Source of the DNA: Strobilurus pachycystidiatus
Lineage: Eukaryota > Basidiomycota > Agaricomycetes > Agaricales > Physalacriaceae
DNA: 64,000 bases
NCBI GenBank assembly: GCA_019915135.1
Contig: JAHLMK010000011.1
Span: 1,612,001 to 1,676,000, forward strand
Direction: 5' to 3'
In this document: positions 11,818 through 22,179 of the stretch, one piece after another
Position numbering within the stretch: position 1 is the stretch's first letter
How the letters are laid out: each line of letters begins with the position of its first letter
Program-made: the position numbers and the translations under genes
Notes under the pieces: generated by a model
Database searches by the model: none
What the model saw: the letters and a program-made list of their open reading frames with translations, nothing else
Told to the model about the DNA's origin: nothing

Positions 11818-12427
11818 GGGGGGTAGGGTGTGGGGTATGGTAGGTGTGGTGGTGGCCTTTAAGTATCCTCGAGGCAGTGCATGATGGAAGTACAGCGCGC
11901 GTATAGGAGTGGTGATCGGTATCAAACCGTGGTAACTTATGACACCCGTGTGACACCCAAACAGCTACTTGTAATTACATCGCTCAGGGTGAGATTCCAG
12001 ACTTTTATCAAGCGCAGCACTTGTGTGACGTGCTTGGTTAAGTTCGAGCTGTCTCTCCGGTACGTGTCCGACTTGCGCAGTCCACAAAGACAGTTAGAGT
12101 GTACATCGGAGGAATCCAGCTTGACATGTACACGCGTGGACGTCAACCTCTTACATACTGCGGACGCGAGGCCGTTGAACGAACCTTGAGGCGCTACTTT
12201 CGTTGCTCCAGATTCTGGTATGCCAGCACGTTCCATGGCTGAGCCTGAAAGGAAGTGACTCCGAGTCTACTCCATAAAAAAAAGTCTGAATCAGTCCTCT
12301 GCTCTAGATCCCAGTAGCCGGGCGTCGATAGCAGACTGAGACAGCAATAGAATCTTGTATGCCAAGAAGGTCCCATAGAAGATAAACAAAGTATCTACTC
12401 CAAAAAGAAAAGAAAAGTCTAAAATGC
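11818..12427. other. Intergenic, no gene seen
   Basis: Promoter of the glycine-rich-domain gene and 3' region of the auxilin-like gene. The reverse strand is open for about 99 codons at 11937-12236, but codon use and composition do not support a gene. Confidence 0.45.
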
Positions 12428-15045
12428 CTAGTTCTTGAATGCGTTCCACGCCTCGTTCAACGCGCCAAACACCCCGTTTGCGAGCATGCGCTGCTCGAGC
12501 GTCGAATTGGATGGGTTGAGCTGTGTGAGCATTAGTGAACAATCAAACAAAGCGGTTGTGGTATCACCTTATCAGGGTGCACCCTCGCAATGGCCCTCAT
12601 ATACACCTTCTTGACACCATTGTCGCTGACCAGCTCGTGCATCCCCCCGCCCACCTTGGGCGCGCCCGGCCACAGCACGCCGCTCTCGTCGACACTAGCG
12701 AGCAACGCGCGGATGTTGGTCTCCTTGCCGCCCTTCCACGCAATGAGACGTGCATCGACCGAGTCTTTGAGCTGTGATTTCTGGAGGTCTTCCGCTTCGA
12801 GAAGGGCGGTAGTGGCGAGGTGGGATGATAGCGCTGAACCGGATGCGGCTACGGGTGTGGGTTTGGGACGGGCGGCGGCTGGTTTGGGCTTGGGTTTGGG
12901 CTTCGGCTCGAGCATCCCCCGACAGCGGCCCACACCCCGGACACCCTCCGCTCCCCACCTGCCGCCCATGCCAGCAACGCGCTCCCAGTCCCTCCTCGCG
13001 TCCTCCCACCTCTCCCTGCCCTCCAAGGCCTCCGCCCTGCGCTTGTACGCCTTGACGAGCTGGTCCTGCACGTCCATCGCCATCCACTCCTCCCCGCCCA
13101 TCGCCTTCAGCTGGTCCCTCAGCGCCTCCCACCCATCGCCTATGAGTTGGATGACACCCCCCGCGTCCTCCTCCGCACCCCTCAGGCCCCCCTCGCGCAT
13201 GCGGACCAGACTGCGGTTGTTCATGAGGACGACGCGCGCCAGATGCCCCTCTGGAAGGACGTCCATCGCCTCGCCGTACAGCCGCTCGGCGTCCCCGAAT
13301 TGACCGAGCTTGAATGCGGCGGTGGCGCGTGCTTTGAGGGCAGACGAGGCGGACAGGGCGGAGGGCGTGGCGGAGGGGAGGGTGCGCGTGGGGCGGGGGG
13401 TGCGTTTGGATTGAGGTGGTGTGGGCGCGGGGACGGGGACGGGGGAAGAAGAAGAGGAAGAGGCAGCCTGGGCAGGCCGACGACGCGACGGAGAGACGTA
13501 CGCGGAGGCGAAGAGGACGACGTCGGGCTCGCGCTGCCTCTCCCGCTGCTGCTGCTGGGGTGCCTCCCTTTGCCGTGGTGGTGGTGGTGTCTCCCTCGGT
13601 TGCGCGACCTCGTCATCGTCCTTCCACCCACCCTCCGGCTCTGTCATCCACTTTGGTCTCCCTCCCCCGCTCCTCCCTTCTGTAGTCCCCCCTCTTCCTC
13701 TCCCCCGGGCTGCTCCTCCCCTCCCACCCCCTTCCCCCTCCTCCGCGACCCTCTCCGCATAGGCCTTCATGGCCCTCTCCCTAGTCTCCCTCAACGCCGC
13801 GCCCGCCCTGTTGAACAGGCTGAGCCCAATCGCAGAGGCTTGGGTGAGCACCTTGTTGACGTCCACCCCGCCGTCGTCGTCCTCGTCGCCCGCCCGCCTC
13901 GGTGGTGGTTGCTCCGACGGCCTTCTCGACTGCTGCGGCCGTCTCGGCATCGGTGGTGCCTCCTCCCTCGCTGCTTGTCCCCCCGCGAGCAGCCCCTCTA
14001 CCGCCGCCTCGACGTCCATCCCGCCCTCCGTCTTTGCGAGCGCCTCCTTTGCCTGTGCGATCGAGAACCCCATCTCGACGAGCTGCCCGAGCACGTGTGG
14101 CGGAGGCGACGCCGTTCGAGGGGGGCGAGCAGTAGGTCGCGTGCTTGGAGGACGTGTCGATGCCTGGCACAGTTTAGTTGAACGCGTCCAATCAAACGGA
14201 TTGACACAGACCTCGTCACCATCATCAAACAACTCCCGACTCCCAAAATCGAAATCCTGACTCGGCGAGTCTGTCCGGCTCCTTACCCTTCCTCCTTTAC
14301 TTGTATCCTCGTCCTCATAATCCCACAAATTCTTACTCCTCTTGGGCAGCTCGTCCATCCCCCATCCATCATCGTCGTCGCGTGCACCAGTAGGCCGAAC
14401 ATCATCAGCTGGTGCGCGTGCAGGAGCGGGAGCACTTCCGAAATCGCCCAGTCCCCAATCGTCTTCTTCCCCTCCTACCACCAACGCCGGGCTCGGGCTC
14501 GTTACAGGTGCGGTCGGCGCAGCAGCGAAATCCCCCAAACCCCAATCATCCTCCTGTTCCTGTTCCTCCACCTTGCTTCCTAGCCCGCCTAACGTATCCA
14601 GCCCCGCCCAGGCGCCATTGGTATTGGGCTTGGAGGTGAGATGGGCATTCAGCCGCGCAGCCTCGACCATCCGCGCCCTCTCCGCGATCGTCATCGTCTC
14701 CTTGTTGTTGTTCTGAGATCCATTCCCGATTCCTGAAAGTAAATCGCCGAACGCATCCGGGCGTCCCGAACGAGGATGGGGATTTGGACTGAGTCGCGCC
14801 TGGGTAGGATTCGGATTTGGATTGGGACTAAGCCGCGCCTGGGCCTGGGGCGTCCCGACGCGCGAGCTCCCCGCACTCCCACTCCCCGCTAACATCGCAA
14901 AGGCGTCGTATCCTTTATTTCCACCACCGCCCCCCACTCTAGTATTGTTGTTATTGGGTTTGGCGGTGGAGTTAAGAGCGCCCATAAGCTTGGGCTTCGC
15001 GACGGGCGCGCTGGACGCCCATAGGTCGGCGAATGAGTCGGACAT
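12428..15045 (-). CDS. Auxilin-like J-domain protein, clathrin uncoating factor (Swa2-like)
   Basis: About 860 residues. The start gives MSDSFADLWASSAP, typical of fungal Swa2/auxilin. The N-terminal half is low complexity with repeated clathrin/adaptor-like acidic motifs (EDDWGLGDF twice, then DDDGWGMDELP). Next come a UBA domain (VLGQLVEMGFSIAQAKEALA), a Pro/Arg-rich linker, a TPR-like region (ATAAFKLGQFGDAERLYGEA onward) and a C-terminal J domain with the essential HPD (ARVHPDKLNPS). The last exon after a short intron (about 12484-12567) ends NEAWNAFKN. This order (DW motifs, UBA, TPR, J) is that of yeast Swa2, which recruits Hsp70 to strip clathrin from vesicles. A 48-nt stretch at about 14166-14213 has GT..AG ends but is in frame and stop-free, so it may or may not be an intron. 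The frame is also open upstream to an ATG near 15369. Confidence 0.88.
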
Positions 15046-15830
15046 TGCTGGGTTTTTGGAGGTGGGATTGGGTGCAGGTGCAGGTGGGGAGAATCGGCGA
15101 GCGAAGGAGTCGAGCGGTACGGATACGGGGTGATTTTCGATGGATGTAAGCGCTCGCTGTCGCCGTGACGAGGATGGGGTTCCGATGTACGGTGATGCTG
15201 GGTATGGTGTAGTAGTAGTGGTAGTGACAGTGCTGGTGCAAGTGTACGTATACGTGTGCGTGTACGCCCGTCCGCGAGAGGTCGTATAGCTGGCAGTGTA
15301 GCCGGAGGACGTCTGCACTCCGAGTCCGTATGTAGCCCGCCTTTCGTAGCTTTGTGTCCTAGTAGGCATCAACCTCAAGTCGTAGTAGCAAGCAAAGAAT
15401 GGCTGCGCACCGTTACACCGCCTAAGTCTGGTCCCCTCCGCTACCCGAGTCGGAATACAACACGGCCAGATACTGAATCGATATGACAAGATGGGAATTG
15501 ATGACAATGAAAAGGGTGCGGTCGTGCCACGTGGTCAATGTAGAGGCGATTACGTGACCCCGCTGCCCGGCTATAATTAGGCTTTTGGGCGCGTGCGGCA
15601 TCGATTTTCAGTCGACTAGCTCCGACTTTCGGCTGTACTTGTGAGAAACTACACCCTCCTCAACTTGTATGCTACTATAGAGACTTGTTTCTATTTCCGT
15701 GACAATGCGGTAACATAGTATAATGTTTCTGATGATTCGCCCCGTAAGTCTATATCCAAATTCTCTCTCAAAAAAAAAAAATTGGTATTTTGGGCTGACT
15801 AGGGAGACTACCGGAAGTCTGGGCGGCCAA
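15046..15830. other. Intergenic or leader DNA upstream of the auxilin-like gene
   Basis: The auxilin reading frame remains open here on the minus strand to about 15507, with an in-frame ATG near 15369, so part may be an alternative N-terminus or a long leader. An A-run of about 12 lies near 15771. No other gene is seen. Confidence 0.4.
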
Positions 15831-16260
15831 TCATGCATGGATCGATTGGGCGGGAGAAGGATCGGAGGGAGAGGTCTCGTTCGACTTGCTGGAAGCTTGG
15901 GCCCGGGGCGAACGTTCTGCAAAACACCAACTTGTGATAGCGAGCGGGTTGCACAAAATCGACAACCAGGAAGAGCACCGTGTTTGCTTCAAGCTACAAT
16001 CTACATAAGTATATATACAATAAGGGCTTCGAAGTTGGCATGAGCTCGTATAAGACGGACAAGCAGTATTCGCAGGCGAGCCATCTACGCCACCGTCACA
16101 ATCGTCTGATATTGGGTGGTAAGTAGGTGAGTTAGGCCAAAGGACACAGACTCTGGAACGTACTGATATTGTCTGGGGACACCGTCATGGGCCCGGCTAG
16201 AGCGCAAGCGGCAGCCACAAGAAGGATGAAGAGGGCCTGTGGGTTGACTGTGAACAGCAT
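15831..16260 (-). CDS. Small secreted cysteine-rich protein (SSP copy B)
   Basis: The start at 16260 gives a strong signal peptide (MLFTVNPQALFILLVAAACA, then LAG). A textbook 58-nt intron follows: GTACGT donor at 16163, CTAAC branch site and CAATATCAG acceptor, with exon 2 beginning at 16105. Exon 2 stays open for 275 nt in the correct phase to the stop at 15831-15833, giving 123 residues. The mature part carries eight Cys (around NDCDGGV, TACPS, SSCQ, PYC, VDC, TRC, LC and WC), an even number compatible with four disulfides. The protein has no domain I know and resembles effector-like small secreted proteins. It is a diverged paralogue of the gene at 17191-17439: the two signal peptides share FT..PQAL and AACAL. 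The C-terminal extent is less certain than the N-terminus. Confidence 0.55.
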
Positions 16261-16379
16261 TCAACTTGCGAGCAAGTTCAAGGGTAGTAAGTCTTATGTA
16301 GACAGCGACGGGGAGGTAGACTGTACATCTTTTATAACCTCTGGAGATGCGGATGGCTGACAGTCTGCACGATGCAGGT

Positions 16380-16740
16380 GACGCCTTCGATGGAGGGAGA
16401 AGACCCAATGACGCGAGGTAACTTGAAGTGGCCGTTGTTCGACAGATAGACATCGATGGAGGGAGAAGACCCGAAGACGCGAGGTAAGTGACCGTTTGTT
16501 CGACAGATGGACATCGATGGAGACTCAAAGACGCGAGATATCTAGCCGTTGTTCGACAGCTGGAAGAAAGACAATCAACGATGGAGACCAGAGGAAACAG
16601 GATAGCTGGCCGCTTGGGAGACAGACAGTCGCAATGGAGACCAAAATACCAAAAGATCCAAGATATCTAGCCGTTGTTCGACATGGAAGACAGAGAATCA
16701 TCGATGGAGATCAAAAGACGCAAGATATTTGACAGGGAAG
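16380..16740 (+). repeat. Degenerate tandem repeat array, about 60-nt unit
   Basis: About five imperfect copies of a unit with the core words GTTCGACAG, CATCGATGGAG and AAGACGCGAGATAT (for example copies starting near 16433, 16497, 16549, 16612 and 16674). The array lies directly upstream of the minus-strand secreted-protein gene at 16260, in its promoter. Related words recur at 17640-17770 upstream of the second copy. Confidence 0.7.
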
Positions 16741-16885
16741 AGCGCCGCGGCGTGGCTTCCAGCTTTCGATCGCAGACTCCCGCTCTTCTATCACACTGGC
16801 AGGTGCCGACGTCGAGACCGAAAGTAAGGACGTTGAGTCAGGACTCAGAAGCAGAAGGAGGAGTAAATCGAGGTCAAGGTAGGAC

Positions 16886-16968
16886 TTGACGTTGCCTAGT
16901 CGGAATTTTTGTACCTCTCTCCGCTTGTGAGGAGGTTCACGTTGGACGCCTCCGAGCAAAGCTTCCTG
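16886..16968 (+). repeat. Duplicated copy of the DUS1 5' region
   Basis: The words GTTGCCTAGTCGGAATTTTT, GTTCACG and TTGGACGCCTCCG occur here and again, nearly identical and in the same order, at 17897-17970 at the 5' end of DUS1. The copy has an in-frame stop shortly after, so it is not a second gene. Confidence 0.7.
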
Positions 16969-17190
16969 GACCTAGACTACAGACGATCCAGACGGATGAT
17001 GTTTATCGCAATGTGAGTAACTGGGCGGGAGATATACCAGGAAGATATCGGCTTATGAGCAGTAGCCACCCACTTGCGATAGTATTAAGCGTTTCAATTC
17101 TTCTGCACGAAATCTATATCCTCTCAGGAACAACACATAATCTCCCTGTTAGATATCATAAGTATACAAGGACGGCTTCGTGAAACGGCC

Positions 17191-17439
17191 TCATGAGCAT
17201 CTGAAAAAACCTAAAGCGAGACTCGGATACTTACCGCTCTGGGCTCACGGCCCGCAAGAGATAACCCTTCCTTCAAGATCCCTCGCACACTGGTCTGATC
17301 AACGTTAGGGTTGATCATCTGTGCGAAAGCGAAAGGGCTTTGACGTACCGGTCTTGGGAGCGGGAGTGGGAGCGCCTAGGGCGCAGGCGGCAACGGCAAG
17401 AATAACGAGAAGGGCCTGAGGTTTGAGCGTGAATTGCAT
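17191..17439 (-). CDS. Small secreted peptide (SSP copy A)
   Basis: The start at 17439 gives a signal peptide (MQFTLKPQALLVILAVAA) followed by a Pro/Ala spacer (APTPAPKT). Intron 1 begins at 17348 (GTACGT) and ends at GATCAG with a CTAAC branch site. Exon 2 reads DQCARDLEGRVISCGP. Without further splicing a TGA follows at 17245-17247 (about 46 residues). With a 48-nt GTGAGC..TTTTTTCAG intron it ends CGPCS at 17191. Both options give a very short mature peptide with paired Cys. It is paralogous to the gene at 15831-16260 (similar signal peptide, and both mature parts start with an Asp-Cys-type motif). It is much shorter than copy B and may be decaying. Function is unknown. Confidence 0.5.
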
Positions 17440-17639
17440 CGTGGGAGTGTTCTTGAGTAGTCAGTGGACTGAGAAGTGGGACGAGGGGACTGAGAGATGG
17501 GACGATGTACTATGCATCTTTTTATATCCACCGGATCCAGTTCCGCCTACTGGTCGCGATATCAATGTATGAATCCGCGGTAAGCTCTCGATGACCGAGT
17601 GCGAATATACGGGCGCCGGCGGCCGCCCCAGACTATGTG

Positions 17640-17770
17640 AACGCTGTTCGACACATGAACTGGACTGGAACATAGATATTTCATCGCTGGAGACCAGAGG
17701 ACGCAAGCTATATTGAGATGGAGACAAGAAAACCGCAAGATAGTAACTGGCCGCTGTTTGACATGTCGCC
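17640..17770 (+). repeat. Remnant repeat units upstream of SSP copy A
   Basis: About two degraded units with GCTGTTCGACA, ATCGCTGGAGACCAGAGGACGC and CCGCTGTTTGACA, related to the array at 16380-16740 and in the same position relative to the paralogous gene. Confidence 0.6.
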
Positions 17771-18005
17771 AGGCTTCAAGCGCGTCGTCATGTTAGTGAA
17801 CTGAGCATAGTTAGTTGCTACTCACAAACGAAAATTGGGCGTCGACGCAGAAGGTAGTTGAGCGATAACTGGGGGATTCTGCCGGCGGCATTTGATGTTG
17901 CCTAATCGGAATTTTTGTACATCTTGCAAGTCAACGTTCACGATTTCGCTCCTTGGACGCCTCCGGGCGACGCTCCATCCCCGACTTGGAATCCGGACGA
18001 TACAA

Positions 18006-19678
18006 ATGGCTGTGGAACACCCGAACGCCGAGGCGTCCTCCTCCAAACAGCCCTCGCAACAAAAGCGGCTGACAGCGGCGCAGAAGCTGTCTGCATCGGA
18101 GACGCTGCCTCCGCCGGGGATATGGCAGGAAGCGAGCGGGGCGCCGGAGCATGAGAAGCTGGGCGGGTGGGAGTGGTGGAAGAGCGTCGGGAGTCCGAGG
18201 TGCGTGCGTTCGTTCTGTGATTGGAGTGGTCTGGGCTGAGACGCTCGACTAGGCTGGTGGTAGCGCCGATGGTGGACCAGAGCGAGCTGGCGTGGAGGGT
18301 GCTGTGCAGGCGGTACGGCGCGGAGCTGGTGTACACGCCCATGATCAACGCAAAGGTGCGTCGATCCCAAAGAAAGCCGTGAGGATGCTGAGTGTCATGG
18401 CAGATGTACACACAACACTCCTCCTCTGCGAATCGATCGCGCTACTTTGACATCGAGAGCGGGGAGGAAGGGGGAGCGTACGACCGGCCGTTGGTCACGC
18501 AGCTGTGCGCTTCGGTGGACAGTGTGCCCGCCCTCCTGCAGACCGCACAAGCGCTGGAGCCATACTGCGACGCCATCGACCTGAACCTCGGCTGCCCGCA
18601 GGAGATCGCGCGCAAGGGCGGGTACGGCGCCTTCCTGATGGACGACTGGGCGGGCGTCTACCGGATGGTGAACACGCTGCACCTGGCCCTGCGCGTGCCC
18701 GTCACCGCCAAGTTCCGCGTGTTCCAGAGTGTGGAGAAGACGGTCGCGTACGCGCAGATGCTCGAGCGCGCGGGGGCGCAGGTCCTGACGTGCCATGGAC
18801 GGAGGCGGGAGATGCGCGGCGGGGCGAGCGGGCTGGCGTCGTATGCCCATATCAAGGCTGTCAAGGCGGCGGTGGGTGTGCCGGTGTTTGCGAATGGGAA
18901 CGTGCTGTTTGCGGGGGATGTGCAGCGCTGCTTGGAGGAGACGGGCGCGGATGGCGTCATGTCCGCGGAGGGGGTCTTGTATGATCCCACCTTGTTCAGA
19001 GCCGCGACGAGGGAAGGAGAGGAAGAGGGGGAGACCACCTCTCTGACTGTGGGGTCAGAGTCCCGCCCCCGGGTATACTCGCACCCCACCCTCCTCGCGC
19101 AACACCCCCCGCACGTCCCCATCGCACTCGAGTATCTGGACATTGTGAAGGGGCTGAAGACCAAAACGGGCGTGGGGAGCATCAAGGGGCATCTGTTCAA
19201 GATCCTGCGCCCCGGGCTGACGGTGGCCACGGATCTCAGGGAGAAGCTGGGACGGGCGGCGGTGAAGAAGGAGTGGTGGAAGGACTACGCCGAGGAGGAG
19301 ATTCCCCTCACCGACGGTCTCAGCGTCAGACGCACGCCCAAGCCTGGGAAGGAAGAGACTGGCGGGCTCGAGGCGTATGTCCGCATCGTCACCGAGTTGG
19401 GCGTCAGGATGCAAGAGCTCGAACGCCAGACATCCGCTCCCCTCATCACCGTCGATGAAGCGACGGGCATCCCCGTCTTGCCGCCGTGGCTTGTGCAGCC
19501 GTATTTCCGCGCTCCTCAGCCGGAGCAAGGTGAGTAATCACTACCCCCTATATCTTTCTTTTGTGCTGATTGTGTCGTAGAGCCGGTGGAGGATGCTCCA
19601 GCCGTACAGAAGAGGCCGCGCTCTCCTGATAAAGTAGAGGGAGAAGACATGAAGCGTCCGAAGCTCATTGTCGCGTAG
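18006..19678 (+). CDS. DUS1: tRNA-dihydrouridine(16/17) synthase
   Basis: A flavoenzyme that reduces uridine in the tRNA D-loop using NADPH. Exons: [12 protein letters not shown].. to KSVGSPR; then [17 protein letters not shown] (FMN-barrel start) to YTPMINAK; then the large exon. Family signatures in order: [20 protein letters not shown] (catalytic Cys), the KFRVF strand, [22 protein letters not shown], and [15 protein letters not shown]. The C-terminal domain leads through a last intron (about 19531-19580) to a nuclear-signal-like tail ([17 protein letters not shown]). About 515 residues, normal for fungal Dus1. I used ATG 18006. An in-frame ATG at 17895 would add a basic, Asp/Glu-free N-terminus resembling a mitochondrial presequence. 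The promoter side faces the small secreted-protein genes and is part of a segmental duplication. Confidence 0.95.
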
Positions 19679-21055
19679 ATCTTTGGGGTCATAAAAGTAT
19701 ACTACCGGCTTGATACTCGTGACCTCGTTATAAATCGTTCATGGTACAGTAGGGTTGATTTTATGTGCTCACAACTGAAGCCGTAGAGGCGGGTTCTGGT
19801 CATCGCGGAGCCGGCGAAGCAATAGTACGTGCGCTGTCAAGATCATGGGTTCTATGACCCGCTTCAGTTCGATGTTTTTTCATGTGGCTGACCGTCAGAA
19901 ATTTATGATTATGTATAGTTTTTCTGGAATCGCCTTCCACGAATTAGGCTTATCAAAAATAGCAGGAAAAGTAGGAAAATGACAGGTATACGCTGGGTAT
20001 ACTTATGGAGCACTCCGGCGGTCTCTCTGACGCATAACATGCGGCTTAGTTTATGCGACGGAACTTTCACACCATCTTAGGCTCCCCTCCTTGTACGTTG
20101 GGCGGAACCCAATCCTGGCGCTAAAGTTATTCCAGCCATGGCCGGGCTATCCTCATCTTCAGTGTTCACTCTCTCCTGGAAAGCCCAACATACCTTGCAC
20201 TATCGGGTTTTTGCTTGTAAAGCCAGTATATCAATGTCGCGGCCAACATAACCGGTCGGGCGGAGAGGCTGTAAGTCCGCCACGCGAGTTGTACTCTGAT
20301 TATGTGTCATGGAAGTTAGGACACGCTCCTGCCACCATCTGCGCACCGCAACGATCAGACGCAGGAGCCACCCAAGTTCTGTAACTCGACTGGGTCCCGC
20401 CGGAACTGCCGAGGTGTAACTTGGAAGCAATGTTCACGTTCCGAGCGGTGGTCATAAATATGCACAGTGAGCGGTGTCATGAAACTCTCGTCCAACCAGC
20501 GAGTATTCCGGTCACCCTATGGGATTTGTGTCCCCGGATGACCTATGCCCCCCTGCCTTTCCCATAATCCAAGAGGGTACAGATATACGATTGCCAGATG
20601 CACACGGTATAAGCGGCGGCGAAGTTCACATCAAAAGCAAAGACGGAACGAGGGTACCGATTTACTTCAATTCGCATGCAGGGTATTATGAGGGCAGCAG
20701 ATATGAATACGCTTCATGAGCTGACGCTAGCGAAATGTCGGATGGCGTGATTGTCCAAAAGCTGACTCGCAAGATGCGCTCCGCGGAAGTTCGCCGTCAG
20801 TTAGTAGAGAAGTCAATGACCAGGGTCGTGCTTTGCGCAGAGTCGTCGTGTGGCAGCAGTGACATGTTCAGGTCCGTGCCGTTCAATGATTATGATTATA
20901 ATGGGGGGAAGGCCCAACGGAGAGATGGAAGTGCACTGTACAGCATCGCCATCCACTAGCAGGTGTCAATTGTATTCTACGCGATGGGCCCGTAGAATTG
21001 TGCGTGTTGGGGGTGCGTAAATGCGTGTGCGATATCTGGGCAAAGGGTATGGCAC
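19679..21055. other. Intergenic, no firm gene
   Basis: A 67-codon open frame at 20519-20719 (..DGTRVPIYFNSHAGYYEG..) reads somewhat like protein but has no splice context or start support. Nothing else is recognised. Confidence 0.35.
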
Positions 21056-21881
21056 ATATAATGTAACAAAAGATTTTTCGCACGCACCCATGTTTTGCTC
21101 AATTCTCACGCATGTTTGTATTCTCAAGCGCAATTTCGCGCAGCCCTTGAAAGTCATCAGAATCTCGCGCACCTCCACCTTGATCAACGTAACGTACGCT
21201 CACATCATGAAAGGGAAGACTTCGAAGCCCTGAGACGATGCCGGGACGGCACACTTGCCGACATCAAGCCAAAGCGGCGGCCTTGGTCCTTGTGTGGCGT
21301 TCACGTCGGCAGACAGCCTTGTGGCGGCAACAATAAGCCGAAGATGAAGGTTGGTCATGCACCAGTATGAGCTGTGGATGTAAGACTAGGTCACTGGCTG
21401 TGAGTACCGGCAGGAGAAGGCACTGAACTTTGTGCATACAACATATTATGAGCGAGGCGCTCCGGGGAAAAAATGTGGAGACTCCAGATAGTGTGCAACT
21501 CGGCGGCATATAGTGGACACTTCTGCAGGAGGTGGTGAGATGAGGCCCATGCTTGGAAGTCCCGTCGATCAAGTCAAGACAGTGGCGCACTGGCGGCAGT
21601 AAGAAGCCGACGCCGGCACGGCGTCAGTCGGCTGAGGCGAGCGGCGCGACGGCAGACAGCAGGAAAGTTCCAAGTCCACAAGACGAAGCTGCGCGTAATT
21701 CTATGCCTCTGTGAACGACGTGCGTGAGTTTGAACCCAAAACCGTAACGGCGCGTGTTTTCGAACATTTTGCTTACCATGCGTGTGTTTTCATGGGGAAA
21801 TGTGTTTTCTGTGCGAAAACATTCCATTTCGGACACGGTTGTGCGAAAAAGTGAGTGGAAACTAATTTTGTTACATTATAT
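21056..21881. mobile_element. Non-autonomous DNA transposon candidate with 16-bp TIRs
   Basis: The perfect 16-base word ATATAATGTAACAAAA at 21056-21071 is found inverted at 21866-21881. The adjoining bases (TTTTTCGCAC inside the left end and, inverted, GTGCGAAAAA inside the right end) are also related. The ends fit a TA target-site duplication with a 13-bp TIR starting TAATGTAAC. The interior is about 800 bases with no transposase-like frame, so it would be non-autonomous (MITE-like). The right end sits exactly where an F-box-like reading frame stops. Confidence 0.6.
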
Positions 21882-22179
21882 CCGCCACAAAGATCTCGTT
21901 CAGGACTTCTGGTGGTATGCGGCGAACAACCGATAGAACGTTCCGATGCTGGTCACGCGAAGCAATCAGCGAAAGACGCCGCTGCCTCAGAGAATATGCC
22001 TCTGTTTCCAGGTCGAAGAGGCTTGTGTCTACTCGAGACAGCTCGTCAGAAATTGAAGAGAGTGCAGTCGTGACGTATTCAGCTTGGAGATCACTGGGTG
22101 GCGCGTTTGTTGTCAATAGGTCCGCGATGTTCTCTGGCTGACTCGAAGGAGGGCCCGAAACCGGAGCATTAAACGACAT
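21871..22179 (-). pseudogene. Truncated F-box protein fragment
   Basis: The frame from ATG 22179 reads MSFNAPVSGPPSSQPENIAD, then a coiled-coil-like stretch (SISDELSRVDTSLFDLETEA), then the F-box-like helix VVRRIPPEVLNEIF. It then stops at 21871-21873, inside the terminal repeat of the element at 21056-21881. Agaricomycete F-box proteins usually continue for several hundred residues after this motif. Only about 102 codons remain, so this looks like a 5' fragment cut by the insertion. The expected LRR-like continuation is not found on the other side. Confidence 0.6.

Noticed and set aside
13147..14181. 344-codon open frame on the + strand
   Set aside because: It is the complement of the GC-rich, low-complexity part of the auxilin-like gene; Pro/Arg/Ser runs reflect the antisense composition.
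15369..15507. Non-ATG extension of the auxilin frame
   Set aside because: The part beyond 15369 has no ATG in frame; only the ATG near 15369 remains a possible alternative start.
20519..20719. 67-codon open frame reading DGTRVPIYFNSHAGYYEG
   Set aside because: Reads somewhat like protein, but there is no upstream exon, promoter or homologue I recognise; too short to call.
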